A stretch of 64,000 nucleotides of DNA from contig NC_081814.1 of NCBI RefSeq assembly GCF_030704535.1, forward strand, positions 25,956,001 through 26,020,000, given 5' to 3'. Origin of the DNA: Vitis vinifera (Eukaryota; Streptophyta; Magnoliopsida; Vitales; Vitaceae). Under the pieces are notes generated by a model. The model saw only the letters and a program-made list of their open reading frames with translations. It did no database searches and had not been told where the DNA came from. Made by a program: the position numbers and the translations under genes. This document shows, piece by piece, positions 58,340 to 64,000 of this stretch. Each line of letters starts with the position of its first letter. The first letter of the stretch is position 1.

Positions 58340-59333
58340 CAGGACCTTAGGTTGAACCATCTACTTACAACCAAGTCGTCAAACATGGTCAATGGCAATA
58401 GGCTATGCAAGATGAATATGATGCTTTGATTAAGAACATGACTTGGAACTTGGTTCCTTCTCCTGCTCATGGTAAAGTCATTGGCTACAAGTGGGTATAT
58501 AAGCTAAACTGAAAGCTGATGGTAGTATTGATTGATAGAAAGCTTGTTTGGTAGCTAAAGGCTATCACCAAACAGTTGGCTTGGATTTTTTTAAAACCTC
58601 CAGCCTGGTAGTTAAGCCTGTTACCATCCGTGTAGTTCTCACCCTTGCCATCTCTCAAAATTGGCTTATCCGATAGTTAGATGTCCAAAATGAGTTTCTA
58701 CACGGTGACCTTATTGAAGAAGTTTTTATGATGCAACCACCAAGTTTTGTTCTCCCTAAATTCCCTAATCATGTGTGTAAATTGGAGAAAACACTCTATG
58801 GTCTCAAACAATCTTCCTGTGCCTGGTTCACCAAACTAAGCCATGCTCTTTCTCAGTGGGGCTTCCCTAGTTCTCTTACAGATTCTTCCATGTTCATCTA
58901 TAAGTCAGGTTCTATTTTTCTTGTCATACTCATCTATGTCGATGATATCATTGTCATAGGCACTCATTCTAAGTCTATTTCCAAGCTCATCCTTTCACTT
59001 GGTCATCATTTTGCCATTAAAGATCTAGGATCTCATCAATATTTCTTAGGCATTGAGGTGCATCATTCTGCTTCTGGTCTACATCTTAGTCAGCATAAGT
59101 ATATCACAAATCTCCTTGCCCGCACCTCCATGACTGATTCTAAGTCGTTTCATTCCCCTATGGCTTTTGGTTCTGCTTTCTCCATTCATGATGAGACTCT
59201 TCTTGAAGATGGCACTGCATACAGAAGTGTAGTTAGGGCACTTCAATATTGCACATTAACAAGGCCTGATATTTTCTTTATTGTGAACAAAGTCTACCAA
59301 TTTATGCATTCTCCTTCTGATATTCATTGGCAA
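58340..59333 (+). pseudogene. Copia-1 reverse transcriptase remnant
   Basis: RT motifs in order: WNLVPSPAHGKVIGYKWVY-like start near 58445, LDVQNEFLHGDL near 58678, LEKTLYGLKQSS near 58780 and the catalytic YVDDIIVIG near 58935. Stops occur before 58728. The frame ends at 59333, where the copia-2 LTR begins; RNase H and the 3' LTR lie past the window. Confidence 0.85.
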
Positions 59334-59705
59334 TGTTAAGCAAAACACCTTAGTAGCTACAAACATGTTAGAAGACGTGTGAAAGTTGTTTTGAATTAAG
59401 GAAGCTTAAGAATATGTTAAGAAGGCTACTGAGGTGTGAAAAGATATTGAAATTGAGGCTACAACCATAAAACAACTTAGTCAATGTAGCTGATAGAGTT
59501 TCATGGAGTTGTTATGCTGTTGTTGCTATTTTATAGGAAATAAATGTTAGTTCCAACTATTTTTGTTGTTTTTCTATTGTTTTTTTGTTGCAAACTTGTG
59601 TATAAATGTTGCATTTATCATTCAATAAGAGTGGACATTTTTCATTGTCTCAAATACAACTTTTGGTTGTTGCTTCCAACACTTCTAGATTCTAAAACCT
59701 ATAGA
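59334..59705 (+). repeat. 5' LTR of copia-2
   Basis: Starts TGTTAAGCAAAAC; contains a TATAAAT box at 59601-59607. The terminal CA before the PBS is not intact, so the right edge is approximate. Confidence 0.8.
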
Positions 59706-59706
59706 T

Positions 59707-59718
59707 TGGTATCAGAGC
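59707..59718 (+). other. Copia-2 primer-binding site (tRNA-Met type)
   Basis: TGGTATCAGAGC directly after the LTR. Confidence 0.9.
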
Positions 59719-59837
59719 CTTCTATCTTGAAGGACTTGTGAGGATTGAGTGAAGCCAAAATACCTTCACAAATACTGAACTCCAAAGCCAACGTAAACAC
59801 ATAACCTTTAACAGCTTGTAACTATCATTCTACAGCA

Positions 59838-60700
59838 AATGGATGGAAATACAAGCTTTCTGTCAGTACCAGTTGTCAATGGTGATAATTATCAGGCGTG
59901 AGCTGTTAGAATGACAGTCCACCTTGAAGCTTTGGATCTTTGGGGGGCAGTAGAAGAAGATTATGAAGTACCATCTCTTGGAGACAATCCAAGTATCAAT
60001 CAAATGAAGATTCATAGGGAAAGAAAAACAAGGAAAGCCAAAGCCAAGGCCTGTCTTTTCTATGCAGTTTCACCTTCCATTCTCACCAGAATCATGCAAA
60101 TAGAGTCTGCTGCAGCAATCTGGGAGTATTTAAAAAATGAGTACTAGGGGAATGAAAGGGTGCAAAATATGCAGGTAATGAATTTAATATGAGAATTTGA
60201 AATGAACAGAATGAAAGAGTCTCAAACTATCAAAGATTATGTTGAACAATTGCTTAGCATAACAAACAAGGTAAGATTGTATGGGAAGGAACTTTCTAAT
60301 GAAAGAATCGTTCAGAAAATCTTAGTAACTCTGCCTGAAAAATATGAAGCCACAATCTCTTTCTTGGAAAACTCTAAAGATCTGTCAAGTATATCTTTGG
60401 CAGAAATTGTTAATGCTTTGCAGGCCTTGGAACAAAAGAGAATGATGAGACAAGAAGGATTTATTGAGGGAGCATTCCAAGCCAAATCACAAAACAATGA
60501 TTCCAACAAAGACAGAAAGAAAAACAAGAAGAACAACAAGTCAAGCAATAACAAAAAAAATCAGAAAGGAGCCCATCCATCTTGCCCTCATTGCAAAAAA
60601 AAAAAATCATCCTCCACAAAAGTGTTGGTGGAGGCCTGATGTCAAGTGCAACAATTTTGGTCAATTAGGCCACATGTAGGAGGTATGCAAAACACAACAA
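59838..60700 (+). pseudogene. Copia-2 gag
   Basis: Starts with an ATG at 59838 (MDGNTSFLSVP), has stops near 59900, 60147 and 60190, then a long open part (60202-60639) with MKESQTIKDYVEQLL and a Lys/Asn-rich segment. The zinc knuckle KCNNFGQLGHM lacks its second cysteine and is followed by a stop. Confidence 0.85.
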
Positions 60701-60719
60701 GAATGAGAGATCAAGGTTG

Positions 60720-61990
60720 CAGCTGCTGATCAATATCATGAAGAACAGTTGTTTGTTGCCACCTATTTTGCTAGCAAAAACACGTTTGAAAGTTGGCTCC
60801 TAGACAGTGGTTATACAAACCACATGACTTATTATCAAGGACTTTTTAGGGAACTCGACAAAACAACCGTTTCCAAAGTAAGAATTGGAAATGGGGAATA
60901 CATCTCAACAAGGGGCAAAAGGACTGTTGCCATTGAAAGTGTCTCAAGTTTGAACCCTGATGTTTTGTTTGTTCCTAATATTGATCAAAATCTCTTAAGT
61001 GTTGGGCAGATACTTGAGAAAGGTTTCAAGGTGCTATTTGAGGACAAGTTCTGTATGATCAAGGATGCAAATGGAAAAAATGTGTTCAAGATCAAGATGA
61101 GAGGCAAAAGCTTTGCCTTGAATTTGCTTGAGGAAGAGCAGACTGTTGTTTCTCAAGAAAATAATGTCACATCTTTATGGCATAAGAGATTGGGGCACTT
61201 TCATCATAATGAAGTGCTCTACATGAAGAAGAATCAACTTGCAGTAGGTCTACCTGACCTAAAGCAAAATCTTCCTACTTGCATAGCCTGTTAGTATGGA
61301 AAACAATCCAGACTTCCTTTCCCATAGAAATCTACATGAAGATCATCATACAAGCTGAAACTTGTACACACTGATGTTGGAGGACCTCAGAGAACACCAT
61401 TTCTGAAGGGCAGTAAGTACTACATTGCCTTTATAGATGATTATACTAGATATTGTTGGATTTTTTTCCTAAATTTTAAGTCTGAGGTTGCTAATGTATT
61501 TTGGAAATACAAGGCTTAAGTAAAAAACCAAAGTGGTGTCATCATGCAGGTTATAAGGACATATAATGGCACTGAATATACTTCTAAAAGATTCAACAAT
61601 TTTCGTGAAAAAACAGGCATAGAGCACCAACTGACTGCACCTTACACACCACAGTAGAATGGAGTGGTGGAGAGAAAGAATAGGACTTTAATGGAGATGA
61701 CAAGATGCCTTTTGCATGAGAAAGGGCTACCAAAAAAGTTATGGGTTGAAGTTGCAAACACTATAGTGTTTCTACTGAACAGACTCCCAACCAAAGCTTT
61801 GCAAAAAAAGACTCCTTTCGAGGCTTGGTTTGGATATAAACCTCTGTTATTAAACTTAAAAACATTTGGTTGCCTTTGTTTTGTTATATGCCTTAGGTGA
61901 AACGGGATAAGTTGGATAAAAAGGCAGAAACTGGGATCTTCGTAGGATACAACAACCAATCAAAGACTTATAGAGTCTATATGCCTCACG
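60720..61990 (+). pseudogene. Copia-2 protease and integrase
   Basis: Protease LLDSGYTNHMT near 60800, pre-integrase LWHKRLGHFHHNEVL near 61175, integrase LVHTDVGGPQRTPF near 61360, AFIDDYTRYCWIFF near 61430, and NGVVERKNRTLMEM near 61660. Stops at the usual Gln/Trp positions (for example just before YGKQSRLPFP at 61294 and before NGVVERK at 61654) suggest C-to-T changes. Confidence 0.88.
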
Positions 61991-62002
61991 CTGACAAAGT
62001 CA

Positions 62003-63702
62003 TTGTTAGTAGAGATGTCAAATTCATGGAGGATGATAAATGGTGTTAGGATGCTAAAAAAAAATCAGAATTTTGAGGTTCTTGATGAAAATATTGATGA
62101 CATTCTTATAAGAGGCACCAAATCATTTTCTGATATTTATCAAATATGTAATGTGGCTGTGTTTGAGCCTACAGGGTTTATGAAGCTATTAAGGATAAAA
62201 ATTGGAGGGTTGCAATGTAGGAGGAGCTTTGCATGATAGGGAAAAACAACACTTGGGAGCTAGTTGACAGACCAACACATAAAAAGGCCATTGGTGTCAA
62301 GTGGGTTTATAGAACCAAACTCAATTCTGATGGTTCTGTAAACAAACATAATGCCAAGCTGGTTGTCAAAGGTTATGCTCAAATGTTCGGTGTGGATTTT
62401 TTAGAAACCTTTGCACCTGTAGCTAGGTTGGATACAATAAGAATGCTGCTAGCTTTGGCTGCTCAAATGGGTTGGAAAATCTATCAGCTAGATGTAAAAT
62501 CGATTTTTCTAAATGGCTACCTTGAGGAGGAAATCTTTGTGGAGCAACCTGAAGGATTTGTAGTAAAAGGAAAAGAAGACAAGGTTTATCAACTAAAGAA
62601 AGCCTTATATGGCTTGAAGCAAGCCCCCAGAGCTTGGTATAGTAGGATTAATGCACATCTGCTTAGTCTGGGGTTTAAAAAAAGTTAGAGTGAATCCACA
62701 CTTTATATTAGAAAAATTAATGCTGACATACTTATTATTTCATTATACGTTGATGATTTGCTTGTAATAGGAAGCAATCAATGTTTAATGGATAAATTCA
62801 AAGTTGAAATGGAGGAGGTCTTTGAGATGACAGATCTTGGAGACATGTCTTATTTCCTGAGAATGGAAGTGCATCAAAATCAGCATGAGATATTCATTTG
62901 TGAGCAGAAGTATGCAAATGAAATTCTAAAAAAGTTCAAGATGGAGGAATGCAAGCCCACAACCACACCTATGAACCAAAAATAAAAGTTTTGTAAAGAA
63001 GATGGTGTTGAAAAAGTAAATGAAAAGTTATACAGAAGCATGATTGGATGCTTGATGTATTTGACTGCAACAAGGCCTGATATGGTACATGTTGTAAGTC
63101 TACTCTCAAGATACATGCATTGTGCTAGTGAAATTCACTTGCAGTCAGCAAAACGTATTGTGAGATATATAAAAGGCACTATTGACTTTGGCATAAAGTT
63201 CAAGTAGGTGTAGAATTTTCATTTTCATGGATTTTATGATAGTGATTGGGTTGGTTGCTTTGATGATATGAGAAGCACATCAGGTTATTGCTTTAGTTTT
63301 GGTTAAGATGTTTTCTCTTGGTGCTCTAAAAAACAGGATATCGTGGCACAATCCACAGTTGAAGCAGAGTACATTGCTGTTGCTGCAAATCAAGCACTTT
63401 GGATAAGAAAGCTGCTAACAGACTTAAACATGGAGCAAACTGGGAGCACACAAGTCTTTGTTAACAATCAAGCTACAATTTCAATTGCAAGTAGTCCAGT
63501 ATTCCATGGCAGGACAAAGCACTTCAAAATCAAATTTTATTTCTTAAGGGAAATACAACATGATGGAGAAGTAACTTTGGTACATTGTAAACTAGAAGTA
63601 CAAAATGCTGATATTCTAACAAAGGCTCTACCAAGAGCGAGGTTTGAATTTCTCAAAAAAAGACTTGGAGTTTGTAGCTCCCAAGTCAAGGAGGAGTGTT
63701 GA
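62003..63702 (+). pseudogene. Copia-2 reverse transcriptase and RNase H
   Basis: RT frame 62233-62688 with [38 protein letters not shown] and [16 protein letters not shown], then SLYVDDLLVIGSN at about 62740 after a stop. RNase H has STVEAEYIAVAANQALW near 63355 and ends VCSSQVKEEC just before the 3' LTR. Catalytic motifs survive, but stops at 62688, 62985 and near 63207 and 63303 make it inactive. Confidence 0.88.
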
Positions 63703-64000
63703 GCAAAATGCCTTAGTAGCTACAAACATGCTGGAAGACGTGTGAAAGTTCTTTTGAATTGAGGAAGCTTAAGAATATGTTAAGAAGGCCGCTGAGGTGT
63801 GAAGAGATGCTGAAATTGAGGCTGCAACCATAAAATAACTTGGTCAATGTAGCTGATAGAGTTTCATGGAGTTGTTATGCTGTTGTTGCTATTTTATAGG
63901 AAATAGCTGTTAGTTCCAGCTATTTTTGCTGCTTTTCTATTGTTTTGTGTTGCAAACTTGTGTATAAATGTTGCATTTATCATTCAATAAGAGTAGACAT
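63697..64000 (+). repeat. 3' LTR of copia-2 (partial)
   Basis: Begins TGTTGAGCAAAATG after the purine tract AAGGAGGAG; 304 bp present, about 70 bp expected outside the window. Confidence 0.88.

Larger units (their letters stand above)
46196..59333 (+). mobile_element. Copia-1: old Ty1/copia retrotransposon split by insertions
   Basis: The plus-strand reading order gag, zinc-knuckle/protease, integrase, reverse transcriptase defines a Ty1/copia element. It is interrupted by a TRIM (46237-46902), an 8.68-kb LTR element (47727-56411 including one TSD copy) and copia-2 starting at 59334 within the RT/RNase H region. Frames carry stops throughout, so the element is dead. Neither LTR is identified; the 3' end lies beyond the window. 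Confidence 0.85.
59334..64000 (+). mobile_element. Copia-2: decayed Ty1/copia retrotransposon (3' end cut by window)
   Basis: 5' LTR 59334 to about 59705, PBS TGGTATCAGAGC at 59707-59718, gag-protease-integrase-RT-RNase H in copia order, purine tract just before 63697, and a 3' LTR from 63697 to the window edge. The two LTRs differ at about two dozen of the 304 comparable positions, mostly transitions, and coding frames have many stops. It is inserted in the RT/RNase H region of copia-1; its right TSD is out of view. Confidence 0.9.

Overview
The window looks like nuclear DNA from a dicot plant. It is AT-rich, genes have GT-AG introns, and the transposable elements are typical of plants: Ty1/copia, an Athila-like gypsy relative, a TRIM, CACTA, hAT and an L1-type LINE. 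Gene content and repeat style suggest a woody rosid, and grapevine (Vitis) is my best guess, made from memory and not tested.

Layout. 1-5.5 kb is AT-rich and gene-free, with a duplicated AT-rich repeat and an (AT)n tract. 5.5-9.06 kb holds a four-exon DUF829/TMEM53-type alpha/beta-hydrolase gene, whose leader region carries a 72-bp tandem repeat. 10.4-13.4 kb holds a two-exon F-box-like/LRR (RNI, AMN1-type) gene close to Arabidopsis At5g23340. 13.4-17.4 kb is spacer with a duplicated block and a decayed LINE. 17.4-42.7 kb is a tandem array of GEM-like (GRAM-domain, ABA-responsive-related) genes. Five have complete four-exon models: four on the minus strand and one inverted on the plus strand. 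Two are pseudogenes. One of these is apparently split by about 5.4 kb containing a dead hAT transposon and a piece of gene-like DNA; the other lost a splice donor, has a frameshifted exon 3 and carries a GC-rich minisatellite in an intron. 42.96-44.9 kb is a non-autonomous CACTA element with a 3-bp target duplication.

From 46.2 kb to the right edge is a nest of retroelements. An old copia element (copia-1) carries three insertions: a 661-bp head-to-head palindromic TRIM in its gag (TSD ACATC); an 8.68-kb LTR element in its gag/protease region (TSD TTCAC) whose 2,082-bp LTRs differ at only two sites that I noticed; and a second copia element (copia-2) in its RT/RNase H region, about 8% LTR divergence, whose 3' LTR runs off the window.

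The host genes do not form a pathway that can be read from sequence. The F-box/RNI gene beside GEM-like genes matches the order At5g23340 followed by At5g23350-23370, so this is probably an ancient linkage with lineage-specific tandem expansion. The most unusual structures are in the retroelement nest: the palindromic TRIM that inserted as one unit, and the Athila-like element whose U5 contains tandem copies of the tRNA-Asp 3' arm extending beyond the normal primer-binding site.
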